Both the position numbers and the translations under genes were made by a program. From CAZSDU01 sp964605775 (GTDB lineage: Bacteria > Bacteroidota > Bacteroidia > Bacteroidales > FEN-979): a stretch of DNA of 64,000 nt. Where the stretch lies: positions 62,001 through 126,000 of the forward strand of contig CAZSDU010000005.1 of the NCBI GenBank assembly GCA_964605775.1, given 5' to 3'. This document shows positions 46,763-56,206 of the stretch, piece by piece (position 1 is the first letter of the stretch; the number at the start of each line of letters is the position of its first letter). Below the pieces are notes generated by a model. The model made no database searches and was not told the origin of the DNA. It saw only the letters and a list, made by a program, of their open reading frames with translations.

Positions 46763-46852
46763 GGGTAATAGCGAAATAGCGAAATTTATGGGTGTAAAGA
46801 TAGTGATTTTCAGTTGGCCTGGGGCAGAAGGTAGCCGCCTGATGAGGGTTTA

Positions 46853-47380
46853 TTATTTCTTCTGATAAGATGCCGGATCCAGGGCTTTCGGTGTCCAGAG
46901 GCTCAGGAAGCGAATCACTTTTGTCGTATCATACCCTTTGACCTTCGGGTTCGGATATTCAAAAGGTTCAGAATCCTGGGTGTTTAAACGCTTCCCGTTT
47001 TTATCGAGGAGGACAAAAACCGGATACCCGAAACGGTTCGGGAACCCGAATTCCTGGAAGATGGTATGGTCGCGCTTGTCTTTTTCATGCGAAACATTAA
47101 GCAGAAGATAAACGTAGTTCTTCTTCACCAGTGAGTCCACACGGGGAACGCCGGTCACCAAAGCATGAAACCGCATACACCAGGGACACCAGTTTCCTCC
47201 AAACTGGATAAGTATATTTTTGTCTTCTTTCTGTGCCTGTGCAATGGCAGCTTTCAGATCGGCACGGGCATCCTGGTTCTCGTTGTATGGCCTGACGGAT
47301 GATTGAGCAAAGGAAGGGACCCATGACAAATAACCAATGACAAATATCAGAACAGGGATGAATATGAATTTCTTTTTCAT
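46853..47380 (-). CDS. Exported thioredoxin-family protein
   Basis: A 175-residue periplasmic protein from ATG 47380 with signal peptide (to PSFAQ). The thioredoxin fold carries WCPWC (CxxC) in the NWCPWCMRFHAL motif. The following cis-Pro region is FGYPVFVLLDKNGKRL. DNA spacing to the DUF5916 gene is 36 bases on the same strand. It probably reduces or isomerises disulfides, or is a DUF255-like redox protein. Confidence 0.9.
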   Translation of the reverse strand: MKKKFIFIPVLIFVIGYLSWVPSFAQSSVRPYNENQDARADLKAAIAQAQKEDKNILIQFGGNWCPWCMRFHALVTGVPRVDSLVKKNYVYLLLNVSHEKDKRDHTIFQEFGFPNRFGYPVFVLLDKNGKRLNTQDSEPFEYPNPKVKGYDTTKVIRFLSLWTPKALDPASYQKK

Positions 47381-47416
47381 GGTATCAGCAGTTTTGAATT
47401 GCAAAAATAGCCCTAT

Positions 47417-49948
47417 TTACTGATTGACAGTTGATGTTTGCTTTTTCTTAAAAGTCTTTTTCAGTAACAAATAGTCGAGATAATAAAGGATACGGAAAGA
47501 AAAACTATTGGCCTGGGGGGAGCTTATGGTATTGCTGAAATCCCTGAAATAATTGCTAACCAATTTTTCATCAAGGGTAAAAATGGCATTTTTCCAGACC
47601 ACGCTCAGTTCGCTTCCGGGAGCAAAATACCATATAAATTGCAGGTCGATGGTGAAGGCGTTGAAATTGATATTCTGATGCTCTATAAAACCAGCTGGAT
47701 CTAAGGTTCCGTTCTGGTTCAGGGTATAAAATGAGAGGTATTTTGCCTGCGACCAGTAATGTCTTGCCCTCAGGGAGAGCGAGGTTTTCGTACTAAAGAT
47801 ATACCGGGCATTGAGAATGTTATTGATGGTGGTGATGTCACGGCGGCCGAATGCGATGACTGGATTTGAAAGGGAATCGTAGGTGGTGGTGACCCAGCCA
47901 TAGTTATTAAGATCTTTCTCGTAATTGATTTCCAGTGCCAGGGAAAACCTGTCGCTGAAACGTAACCTGGGGATAAAGGTGAAATAATAACTGAAATTAT
48001 GGTTTTCAGGGCTGTTCATAAAACCCAGGGAATGGCCATAACGGAAAGGCTTCCTGCTGTCGGAAAAGAAACTCCAGTCGCCCGAATAGTTCAGGGGCAT
48101 TTTATAAACCCTTCCCCACATCCGGGGTTCGTAATAATCGTTAAAGCCCAGGGGTTGTATGCTCGCATATATTTCATTGGTCCAGTATTTCACGAAAGTG
48201 ATGGAGTTATTCAACCTGAATTCCAATGTTTTAAAATTATAAGGCCGATAAAGCGTAGTATAAATAGCCTGAAAGTCGGTTTGGGAATTGATGATCTTTC
48301 CCTTAGGGTCGAAATCATACCAGGAAAGCCTGAGGCGGTTATAGGTTTCATTGTTGTAAAGCAGGAATCCCATGTCGTTTGGGTCGTAAGTGTCGCCGGT
48401 TTCCTGACGAAACAACTGGGCCTGGAATTTTCCGCTGGGTTTTGACAGGGCTATGATGTACTGATGTCCGAATTCAGGATGAACTCCCCTGATATATTTC
48501 TGGCTGACATTGGCACGTCCAAAGACCTGGAAAGTGTTTTTCTTGTTTTTTATTTTGGTTTCGACACCTGTAACATTGGCTGAATAACCCTCTTCCGGTG
48601 TCCAGTAATTGGTATTGATCAGGGTAACATAAGAATTGTTTTTCAGATTCTGGTCAAAGACCAGGACGTTATAATTCGTAAAAGGCTGGGTCATGATCCT
48701 CCTCGTTACCCCGCTTAGGGTATCCTGAATACTGGCCCAGGTATTGGTAGTCATCCCATTGAAAAAGCCGATTCCCAGTCCTTTTGCATTTCTTCCGGAG
48801 ATTTTTGTTGCATTGATGATCCTTGTCTGGTCAGGATTTGAATTCACTTTCTCATTCTGGCGCAGGCTGTCGTAGGGAGCCCCATAATTTTTTGGTATGC
48901 TGCCGACCCTGCGGGTGTAAAAAATCTCGCATTTATCGAATAGTTCCGTGGCTTCCGTGAAAAACTGTCTTTTTTCATCGTACCTCACTTCAAAGGGACT
49001 CAGGTTAAGGATACGGTCATCGGATTGGACCTGACCGAAATCGGGAATCAGCATCATGTCGAGCGTATAGCTTTCATTGATCCCGTAACGGATATCCAGT
49101 CCGCCCCTCAGGAAAGTTGACCAGTTTTTAATTTCCGGGATTTTCTCGACATAGCCCGACACATAGGGTGTGAAGGAAAGCCTTACCGGGGGCTTAATGT
49201 TTTTAAATCCCGTCAATCTGCCATAATACCGGAAAATATCCTGTGATTTATTATCGACCCACGACCAGGTAGAATATTCATGATAACGGTGGATATTTCT
49301 CCAGAAGTTAATTCCCCAGATCTGTTCTTCCGTTTTTGGGAACCTTAAGGCGGAATAGGGAATTTTAAGCTCCGTAATCCAGGCGGAATCCGTAATGATC
49401 GCGGCGCTTTCCCAAACGGCATCCCAGGTAATATCCTGTCCCACGGCTGAATATTTGCAATCATTCTGAAGGTTGGCGGGGCTCACCTTGAACTCGTACA
49501 TATTAAGCCCGTCGTTATATGGCAGAATGTCGAAAGAAATATAATCCGTATTTAAGGACTCTATCTGGTCGCGGCGCCCCAGTTCCTTGCAGATGCTGTC
49601 AGGATGGGGATCATACATAATCGCCAGAATATATAATGCCATATCATCATAGGCAAGCCGGATTTCGGTGGGAAGTGCCGGCAGGGTTCCGTTGCGGGGA
49701 GCATATTCCACAAAATTGCCGGCCACTGCAGCCGTTTTCCAGCAAGCTTCATTCGGATGACCATCAATTTTGGGAGGCACAGAAATACGGGCGGCAGGAA
49801 TGTCTTTTCTGATCAATGCAGCAGAATCCAATACCGAAAAGGATTCCTGGGCAGACAGAAAGATGGGAAAGATGAGTAAAAGGAGAACCAATAAAATGTT
49901 GCACCTCCCGAAAAATCTGAATCGGATGAATAATCGATGGTTTGTCAT
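47417..49948 (-). CDS. DUF5916 outer-membrane protein with CBM9-like domain
   Basis: An 843-residue exported protein from ATG 49948. A signal peptide ends near LSAQE. An N-terminal CBM9-like domain (about 45-215; PPKIDGHPNEACW, DDMALYILAIMYDPHPD, WDAVWESAAIITDSAWITELKIPYSALRFP) is followed by a beta-barrel domain of the DUF5916 type to the C-terminus, with many alternating aromatic strands and a terminal YYLDYLLLKK segment. Such proteins sit in the outer membrane of Bacteroidota and may bind or import glycans; evidence for function is weak. The frame also offers an upstream start 11 codons earlier. Confidence 0.9.
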   Translation of the reverse strand: MTNHRLFIRFRFFGRCNILLVLLLLIFPIFLSAQESFSVLDSAALIRKDIPAARISVPPKIDGHPNEACWKTAAVAGNFVEYAPRNGTLPALPTEIRLAYDDMALYILAIMYDPHPDSICKELGRRDQIESLNTDYISFDILPYNDGLNMYEFKVSPANLQNDCKYSAVGQDITWDAVWESAAIITDSAWITELKIPYSALRFPKTEEQIWGINFWRNIHRYHEYSTWSWVDNKSQDIFRYYGRLTGFKNIKPPVRLSFTPYVSGYVEKIPEIKNWSTFLRGGLDIRYGINESYTLDMMLIPDFGQVQSDDRILNLSPFEVRYDEKRQFFTEATELFDKCEIFYTRRVGSIPKNYGAPYDSLRQNEKVNSNPDQTRIINATKISGRNAKGLGIGFFNGMTTNTWASIQDTLSGVTRRIMTQPFTNYNVLVFDQNLKNNSYVTLINTNYWTPEEGYSANVTGVETKIKNKKNTFQVFGRANVSQKYIRGVHPEFGHQYIIALSKPSGKFQAQLFRQETGDTYDPNDMGFLLYNNETYNRLRLSWYDFDPKGKIINSQTDFQAIYTTLYRPYNFKTLEFRLNNSITFVKYWTNEIYASIQPLGFNDYYEPRMWGRVYKMPLNYSGDWSFFSDSRKPFRYGHSLGFMNSPENHNFSYYFTFIPRLRFSDRFSLALEINYEKDLNNYGWVTTTYDSLSNPVIAFGRRDITTINNILNARYIFSTKTSLSLRARHYWSQAKYLSFYTLNQNGTLDPAGFIEHQNINFNAFTIDLQFIWYFAPGSELSVVWKNAIFTLDEKLVSNYFRDFSNTISSPQANSFSFRILYYLDYLLLKKTFKKKQTSTVNQ

Positions 49949-50127
49949 AAAATTCAAAAATAACAGTCCTTCTTCATCCACGAAAAAAATTTTGATGAAA
50001 ACCAGAAAATATTCTGCTTAAGGCGGGATTCCCATGATTTTCGACCATTTCTTTAACGTTTATTGTTTTTCATTTGGATAGACGAACCGGAAAAGTTAAT
50101 TTTACCTGAACAAATAATCCATTTTGT

Positions 50128-53100
50128 ATGGAGGCAACCCATCATTCAAACGTTGATCTCAGTTTCACACCTTCCGGGAAAGTCAAAGGGAAATTCCTTG
50201 TCGCTGATACTGAAACCACCGGTTTGATTACGAAACAGTTATCAGGCATGAACGACCGGACTAATTTACCCCGGGTCATCCAGGTTGCATGGCTGCTTTT
50301 TGATGAAGATGGAAAACAGATCAGCGCACACAACCGTTATCTTTTTCAGGAACAGCCGATCCCCGCCCAGAGTAAGCGAATACATGGTATTGATGATGCT
50401 TCGGTTCATGAGAAAGGGGAATCAGCCACAGCCGTTTGGAGTGATTTCATTAAGGATCTTGAAAACTGTAAATACTTTATTGGTCATAATATCGATTTTG
50501 ATCTTCCGGTCATTGAAGGAGAACTGCAACGATTACAGATCAACAATGCTTTCGCAGGAAAAAAGATGATCTGTACCATGAAACAGGGGAAGGCTTTTTG
50601 CAGAATTCCTGCCGCTGACGGACATGGTTTCAGATATCCTGACCTGGAAGAGTTGTTTAAAATCGCCTTTTATGGCCGGCTTACCGACCAGCCTATTACA
50701 GGATTACACGATGCCTATGTAGATGCCGCCATAACTGCAAAAGTATTTTTCAGGCTGCTGGATACTCACCATATCATTCTTGCAGACGCCCCGGAAGAGC
50801 CTTTTCAGCTACCCTTGTTTCCCGAAAAAACCGAAGTTATCAGAAATAAATTCTTCATCCACATCATCCTTCCAACTTTGCTCACCATTATTCTTTTTCT
50901 CCTGACCATTTTTACGATCATCATTCCCAGGTTCAGAGAAAACATCATGCTGGGAAAAAGGGAGATGATCAAAGAACTGACAAATTCGGCTTCCAGCATT
51001 CTGGAAAAATACCAGCAAGATGAACGACATGGGCTGATGACTCGCGAAGAAGCTCAGAAAACAGCCATTTCAAGGATCCGATACCTCCGCTACGGAGAGG
51101 AAAACAAAGACTATTTCTGGATTACCGACATGAAGCCCGAAATGATAATGCATCCATACCGAGCCGACCTGGACGGAACAAGTTTAACCACATTTGCAGA
51201 TCCGCAAGGGAAGAAACTGTTTGTAGAAATGGTATTGGTAGCGCGTAAAAACGGCCAGGGGTATGTTGATTATATGTGGCAATGGAAAGATGACACAGCA
51301 CATATTGTCCCCAAATTGTCGTATGTAAAAGCATTTAAACCATGGGGCTGGATCATCGGTACAGGGATTTATCTTGAAGATGTAAAAAAAGAAATCCGGA
51401 TGCTGACTCAACGACTGCTTTTCACAACCCTTGGGATCGCTTTATTGATTGCCATACTGCTGACTTACATCACCCTGCAAAGCATGAAGATCGAATGGAA
51501 GAGAAAGAAAGCTGAATCGCTGCTGCAGGTATCCAGGGAAAAATACAAGACCCTTGTTGATGCCACTACTGAGGGGCTGATTATGATTATCGACCGCAAA
51601 ATCATCTTCACGAACAATCACCTTCATGCATTATCCGGTTACAGTGAACAGGAATTGCTCAACCAATCCCTGACTTTTCTCTTCAGCAACAGAAACCAGC
51701 ATGATGTGATGGAGCTTTTTAAAGGACGGGAACTGCCGGATGGTCAATTCGAATTGATCCTGACCTGCAGGGATGGCCATGAAGTGGAAGCGATTTTATC
51801 CATCACTTCCATTATATTTTATGAAAAGCAGGGAAAACTGGTGACGGTCAAAGATGCTTCCGTTCATAAACACCCGGATGGGAAAACGGATGATTTGATG
51901 CACCTTTTAGGATTTGCCGGTCTTGGTTTCATCAGGGTATTACTCGACGAGAAAGGAAAAATACTGCATGCAGGTCCTTCCATCCTGAAATTGCTTGGCT
52001 TTGAAAGTTTACAGGAACTATCGCAATGCAGTTTCCTTGATTTCTTTATTGATTCTGCTGAGAAGAAGCAATTCCGAAAACAACTGCTGACCGAAGGAAG
52101 AATCAAATCCTCATCCATCCGGATCAGGCGAAAAGATGGTGTCGTTTTGACCATATCCGTTTCGATGATTGTAGTAAAAAACGAGACGGGGCAAGTATTT
52201 GGTGATGGCATTATCACCGACCTTACAAAACAGATCCGGGAAACGAGGGAAATGGAGGAGATGGTTTCACGGCTGGATGCTCATTCGCATTTATTACAGA
52301 CCCCTGTAAGCCCGCTCATCATACCGGTCGGCGACATCCCCATGGAAACCCCGCTTACACAAGTAATCGGACGAATGAAGAGGACGCAGACCGATGCGAT
52401 CCTGGTCTCTAATAACACCGGGGCAAAGATCGGGATCATCACAGCCCGGGATATCACCGACCGCATCCTTCTGGCTGACCTGGATTTTCAAAAACCCGCC
52501 TGGGAGATTATGAGTGCCCCCCTGATCAATGCAGAATATGGGATAACCATGCAGCAGGCCCTTGCCTGGATGAAAGCTGCCGGGATCTCACATCTTGCCA
52601 TAAAAAACCCAGCCGGTGAGATCCGGGAAATGGTTCAACTGAAAGATATCTCCTGGTCACTGGTGAATTCGTATGTATATATCGGAAATCAGATCGATAC
52701 AGCTCAAACCACGGGCGAATTAACAGCTCTTTTCCAGGAATTCAAGAAGTACATGCGCATCATGATCAAACAGAACCTGCCCCCTGATCACATGGGTGAA
52801 AGCATGGCGTCGATCTCAGACCGGATCACCAAAAGGATGATTGTACTGGCGTGCGAAGAGATCGGGAATCCTCCTGCAGAATTTGCTTTTATCGCGCTGG
52901 GGAGTGAAGGCCGCATGGAACAGACCCTTGCAACGGATCAGGACAATGCCATCATTTTCAAAGATGTTGCAGATGAAGATCTCGAAAAGGTACTGGCCTG
53001 GTTCAACAGACTGGCAGAAATCGTATGCAACAACCTTAACACGACAGGATACAGCTTCTGCAAGGGAAGGATCATGGCAAAAAACCCGCAGTGGTGCCAG

Positions 53101-53709
53101 CCTCTTAAAACCTGGAAAAGATATTTTTCTCAATGGATTTACAACACTGAACCCCAAAACCTGATGGATGTTTCCATCTTCTTCGATTTACGCACTGTAT
53201 ACGGGAACTCTATGCTGACTGATGAACTGCGGCAACATATCAACCAGGTGTCCGACGGGAATGGATCCTTTTTCTATAACCTTGCTGAAAATGTCCTCTC
53301 ATTCAGATCCGGCCTAGGACTCACCGGGAATATCCATACTGACAGGAAGGACGACAAGGATTTTATCAACCTGAAAAATGCAGTCACACCTTACATCATG
53401 TTTGCGCGGATCTATACCATTTATCACAAAATAAACCTGTCGAATACGGCTGCCCGGTTTCGAGCACTCAGTGAATTCCAGGTCATTCCGCCTGCATTAA
53501 ACCAGGATGTCCTTTTCGGGTACCATTTCCTGATGCAGTTACGTTACCGCCATCAGGTTACTTGCCTTGAAAAGAACCAGGAGATCAACAACGCCATGCC
53601 CATGCAGGATCTGACGCCGATGGAGGAAACCTTTATTAAAAAAATACTAGCACAGACTGCCGAATTGCAGAATAAGCTGAGTGCCGATTTTAAAAGTTCC
53701 GTAATGTAA
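50128..53709 (+). CDS. Exonuclease-Cache-PAS-CBS-nucleotidyltransferase fusion protein
   Basis: A 1193-residue protein with unusual domain order. Residues 22-215 are a DnaQ-like exonuclease: DTETTG gives Asp27/Glu29, GHNIDFD Asp123, HDAYVDA His194/Asp199. TM helix 243-266 precedes an extracytoplasmic single-Cache domain (270-425, YFWITDMKPEMIMHPYRADLDG ... GTGIYLEDV) and TM helix 429-450. Then come two PAS domains (about 472-585, 592-705), a CBS pair (about 720-860, PVSPLIIPVGDIPMETPLTQVI ...) and a GlnD/DUF294-type nucleotidyltransferase (GSEGR 925-929, TDQDNA) with DUF294_C. In Proteobacteria the exonuclease and the cNMP/CBS/DUF294 protein are separate genes next to DUF4212, symporter and Acs. 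Here a Cache sensor replaces the cNMP domain. Confidence 0.93.
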   Translation: MEATHHSNVDLSFTPSGKVKGKFLVADTETTGLITKQLSGMNDRTNLPRVIQVAWLLFDEDGKQISAHNRYLFQEQPIPAQSKRIHGIDDASVHEKGESATAVWSDFIKDLENCKYFIGHNIDFDLPVIEGELQRLQINNAFAGKKMICTMKQGKAFCRIPAADGHGFRYPDLEELFKIAFYGRLTDQPITGLHDAYVDAAITAKVFFRLLDTHHIILADAPEEPFQLPLFPEKTEVIRNKFFIHIILPTLLTIILFLLTIFTIIIPRFRENIMLGKREMIKELTNSASSILEKYQQDERHGLMTREEAQKTAISRIRYLRYGEENKDYFWITDMKPEMIMHPYRADLDGTSLTTFADPQGKKLFVEMVLVARKNGQGYVDYMWQWKDDTAHIVPKLSYVKAFKPWGWIIGTGIYLEDVKKEIRMLTQRLLFTTLGIALLIAILLTYITLQSMKIEWKRKKAESLLQVSREKYKTLVDATTEGLIMIIDRKIIFTNNHLHALSGYSEQELLNQSLTFLFSNRNQHDVMELFKGRELPDGQFELILTCRDGHEVEAILSITSIIFYEKQGKLVTVKDASVHKHPDGKTDDLMHLLGFAGLGFIRVLLDEKGKILHAGPSILKLLGFESLQELSQCSFLDFFIDSAEKKQFRKQLLTEGRIKSSSIRIRRKDGVVLTISVSMIVVKNETGQVFGDGIITDLTKQIRETREMEEMVSRLDAHSHLLQTPVSPLIIPVGDIPMETPLTQVIGRMKRTQTDAILVSNNTGAKIGIITARDITDRILLADLDFQKPAWEIMSAPLINAEYGITMQQALAWMKAAGISHLAIKNPAGEIREMVQLKDISWSLVNSYVYIGNQIDTAQTTGELTALFQEFKKYMRIMIKQNLPPDHMGESMASISDRITKRMIVLACEEIGNPPAEFAFIALGSEGRMEQTLATDQDNAIIFKDVADEDLEKVLAWFNRLAEIVCNNLNTTGYSFCKGRIMAKNPQWCQPLKTWKRYFSQWIYNTEPQNLMDVSIFFDLRTVYGNSMLTDELRQHINQVSDGNGSFFYNLAENVLSFRSGLGLTGNIHTDRKDDKDFINLKNAVTPYIMFARIYTIYHKINLSNTAARFRALSEFQVIPPALNQDVLFGYHFLMQLRYRHQVTCLEKNQEINNAMPMQDLTPMEETFIKKILAQTAELQNKLSADFKSSVM

Positions 53710-53722
53710 TTTAGGGATGTTG

Positions 53723-54502
53723 TCACTCACTTTTTATGCGCTCCGGCGGAAACAATTTCTCGATGATTGACCGGTCTTCAGGCGGCAGGCCCATCAGTAC
53801 ATTAAAATTATTTCGGGCAGTAAAATTATCTTTCCAGCGTTTAATGGCTTCGATATAGCTTTTTGCTGCTTCTTCCTGCCTGAACTGGTGTCGTTGGATG
53901 ATTCCCAGATTGGTATAACTAACAGATAGCCGGCGGGGCGTTTCGATTTGTGCATGAAGGATGTCTTCAACCCGTTTATCAATCAACTGATTGATGTTTT
54001 TTCCCTTCAACCCCGGATCACTATTTTTAAAGAACGGCTTGATACCGGCTTTGATCTGATCCTTGCTCATAGGGATAACTGAATCGATCCAGCTTTGATA
54101 AATGGCAATGCTTCTCCGAACATTTTCGGTTGCCAGACGAAGCAGTGCTTCTTTTTCGTCGACCGGGACCAGGCTGTCGTACAACGCCATTGAAAGGTAA
54201 ACAGCACCCCGGTTATTTGCCAGCAAGCCGGATTCAAAAGAGCCTCTGTACCCGGCTGTATTTTCGTAGATCCGATCAATGGTATCGAGCTTGCGCAAAG
54301 CCTCCGTGTACCGGCGTTCTTTCATCAGCCGATCATATTCAACCAGCTTTATGCGGGCACCGATGACCCTTGGGTCTTCCGACTGATTCTTGTTGTCGTA
54401 ATACAGCCAGGCTATTAAAAACCCGATCGCAGAAATGCAGACCAGGATGATTAAAAGAATCCTGGTTTGCTTTGAGATGTTTAAGAAATGCTGAATTGCC
54501 AT
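53723..54502 (-). CDS. Membrane-anchored TPR protein
   Basis: A 259-residue protein with an N-terminal membrane helix (about 14-33). A helical periplasmic-type domain follows with TPR-like units (EALRKLDTIDRIYENTAGYRGSFESGLLANNRGAVYL; later SVSYTNLGIIQRHQFRQEEAAKSYIEAIKRWKDN). No enzyme motif is present. Its start directly follows the symporter stop with no gap, so it is translationally coupled and probably a partner of the transport system. It converges on the fusion-sensor gene, 13 bases away. Confidence 0.82.
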   Translation of the reverse strand: MAIQHFLNISKQTRILLIILVCISAIGFLIAWLYYDNKNQSEDPRVIGARIKLVEYDRLMKERRYTEALRKLDTIDRIYENTAGYRGSFESGLLANNRGAVYLSMALYDSLVPVDEKEALLRLATENVRRSIAIYQSWIDSVIPMSKDQIKAGIKPFFKNSDPGLKGKNINQLIDKRVEDILHAQIETPRRLSVSYTNLGIIQRHQFRQEEAAKSYIEAIKRWKDNFTARNNFNVLMGLPPEDRSIIEKLFPPERIKSE

Positions 54503-56179
54503 TTAGTTGTGGACCTTCTCGACCAGGAATTTCCTGATTTCAATAGGGGTTGGTTTGGTGATAAGGGATACGACAATATTCGTAAGGATTGCCAGCGGTG
54601 CGCCGATCCATGCAAAATACCAGACATTGAGCCAGTATCCGACAAATTCCTGGCCAGGCAAAGACCCACCACTTTTTTCAACAATAAAATAGGTAAGCGA
54701 AAAAAGCGAAATGAGAATTCCGACGGTCATACCGGCAGTGCCTCCTGCCCTGTTCGAACCACTCCACCAGATGCCAAGCAGGAACAACGGGAAAATGGTG
54801 CAGGCGGCCATCGAGAAAGCGACGGAAACAAGTTGCGCGATCATGCCCAGGTTCATCAAGGCAACAGCAGATACAATAACACCCATTAACACCAAACCAG
54901 TCCGGGCAACATTCAATTGTGTTTTCGGAGAAGCGTTCGGATTGATGATCTTTACATAGATGTCGTGTGAAAATGCCGAAGAACCTGCAACCAGCAGTCC
55001 TGAAATCGTAGAAAAGGCAGCAGATACTGCACCGGCAGCAAGCAGCCCAACAATCAGCGGGTTCACATCTCCCAGTTGGGCAGTGTAAACAACGATAGCA
55101 TCAGATGCAAGGTTCCCTACTTCAGGATTGGAGGATAATAATTTCCCGAAGACAGAGTAAATCGGAGCGCTCCAGTACAATAAACTGATGAAGAACAAAC
55201 CCCATACACAGGATAACCGTGCGTCGCGGATAGTTGGTGTGACATAAAAGCGTTGTAGTACATGAGGAAGTCCGGCCGTTCCAACCATTAAGGAAAAGCA
55301 AATGGCAAACCATTGGAATGCCGTGCTGCCCGTTGCCGGATCCCAGGGCATGGCAAATTCCGGACTGGGTGTCAGTGCAACATTCTGTCCGTAGGCATTT
55401 AATAACGCAACTCCGTCTGCCATATTGGGAGCTGGAATTCCGCTTACAATATCCGATACGATCGTTCCGTATCCGAATTGCGGCAACAGCCAGAAATAAT
55501 CAAACTTGTATGTAAGAATAAAGGTTGGAATAAGAAATGCTGTAATGATTATGGAATACTGTATCACCATGTTTTTTGTGGCGCCGATCATCCCTGATAA
55601 CATTGTATACAGAATCACGACCGACCCTCCGATAATCACCGACCAGGTATAATTGATGCCAAGAATCCATTTGAACATAAGTCCAACACCACCAAACTGT
55701 CCGACACAATAGGCAAAAGAAATCAGGATCGTAAAAACGGCAGCAGCACCCCGTAACCTTTGGGAATAATAGCGGTCGCCAATGAAATCGGGAGCGGTGA
55801 ACTTCCCGTATTTCCTGATCTGACCTGCCATCAGCACCATCAGCAAGACATACCCTCCGGTCCATCCAACGACATAAGCAAGCCCGTGATAACCAAACCC
55901 ATACATCATCCCTGCCATGCCAAGAAACGAGGCTGCACTCATCCAGTTTGACGCGATGGCCATCCCTGAACTCACGACAGAGATTTTTCTACCGGCTGCA
56001 TAATAATCGGTTGTATCCTTTGCCCGGTGGATAACCCCTACTGCCACAAAGGTTATCAACATGGCGATCAGGATGATGGCAGGTCCTACTTTGAAGCTTC
56101 CTTCCAGCTGGGTCAGACTGGCTGCATTGACCAGTACGGGGAAGGACAAAATACTTAAGGTCAAGAATATTTTTTTCAT
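54503..56179 (-). CDS. Sodium:solute symporter (acetate/monocarboxylate type)
   Basis: A 558-residue inner-membrane transporter of the SSS family. A short exported-type N-terminus is followed by about 13 helices. Conserved parts are YYAAGRKISVVSSGMAIASNWMSAASFLGMAG (unwound TM1 equivalent), GYVLLMVLMAGQIRKYGKFTAPDFIGDRY and the FSTISGLLVAGSSAFSHDIY region used in sodium binding. The closest described relatives are ActP-type acetate and monocarboxylate symporters; the presence of a DUF4212-like small subunit and a nearby acetate-CoA ligase supports acetate. The substrate itself is inference. Confidence 0.92.
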   Translation of the reverse strand: MKKIFLTLSILSFPVLVNAASLTQLEGSFKVGPAIILIAMLITFVAVGVIHRAKDTTDYYAAGRKISVVSSGMAIASNWMSAASFLGMAGMMYGFGYHGLAYVVGWTGGYVLLMVLMAGQIRKYGKFTAPDFIGDRYYSQRLRGAAAVFTILISFAYCVGQFGGVGLMFKWILGINYTWSVIIGGSVVILYTMLSGMIGATKNMVIQYSIIITAFLIPTFILTYKFDYFWLLPQFGYGTIVSDIVSGIPAPNMADGVALLNAYGQNVALTPSPEFAMPWDPATGSTAFQWFAICFSLMVGTAGLPHVLQRFYVTPTIRDARLSCVWGLFFISLLYWSAPIYSVFGKLLSSNPEVGNLASDAIVVYTAQLGDVNPLIVGLLAAGAVSAAFSTISGLLVAGSSAFSHDIYVKIINPNASPKTQLNVARTGLVLMGVIVSAVALMNLGMIAQLVSVAFSMAACTIFPLFLLGIWWSGSNRAGGTAGMTVGILISLFSLTYFIVEKSGGSLPGQEFVGYWLNVWYFAWIGAPLAILTNIVVSLITKPTPIEIRKFLVEKVHN

Positions 56180-56206
56180 GTTTTCCTGGCTTTCTATATT
56201 ATAAAA

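Noticed and set aside
46766..46790. Short direct repeat TAGCGAAATAGCGAAA upstream of the acyl-CoA synthetase gene
   Set aside because: Only two copies of 8 bases; no distinct promoter or operator feature supports it.
54488..54889. Open frame of 133 codons on + across the symporter gene end
   Set aside because: Antisense to symporter and TPR gene; no homology.
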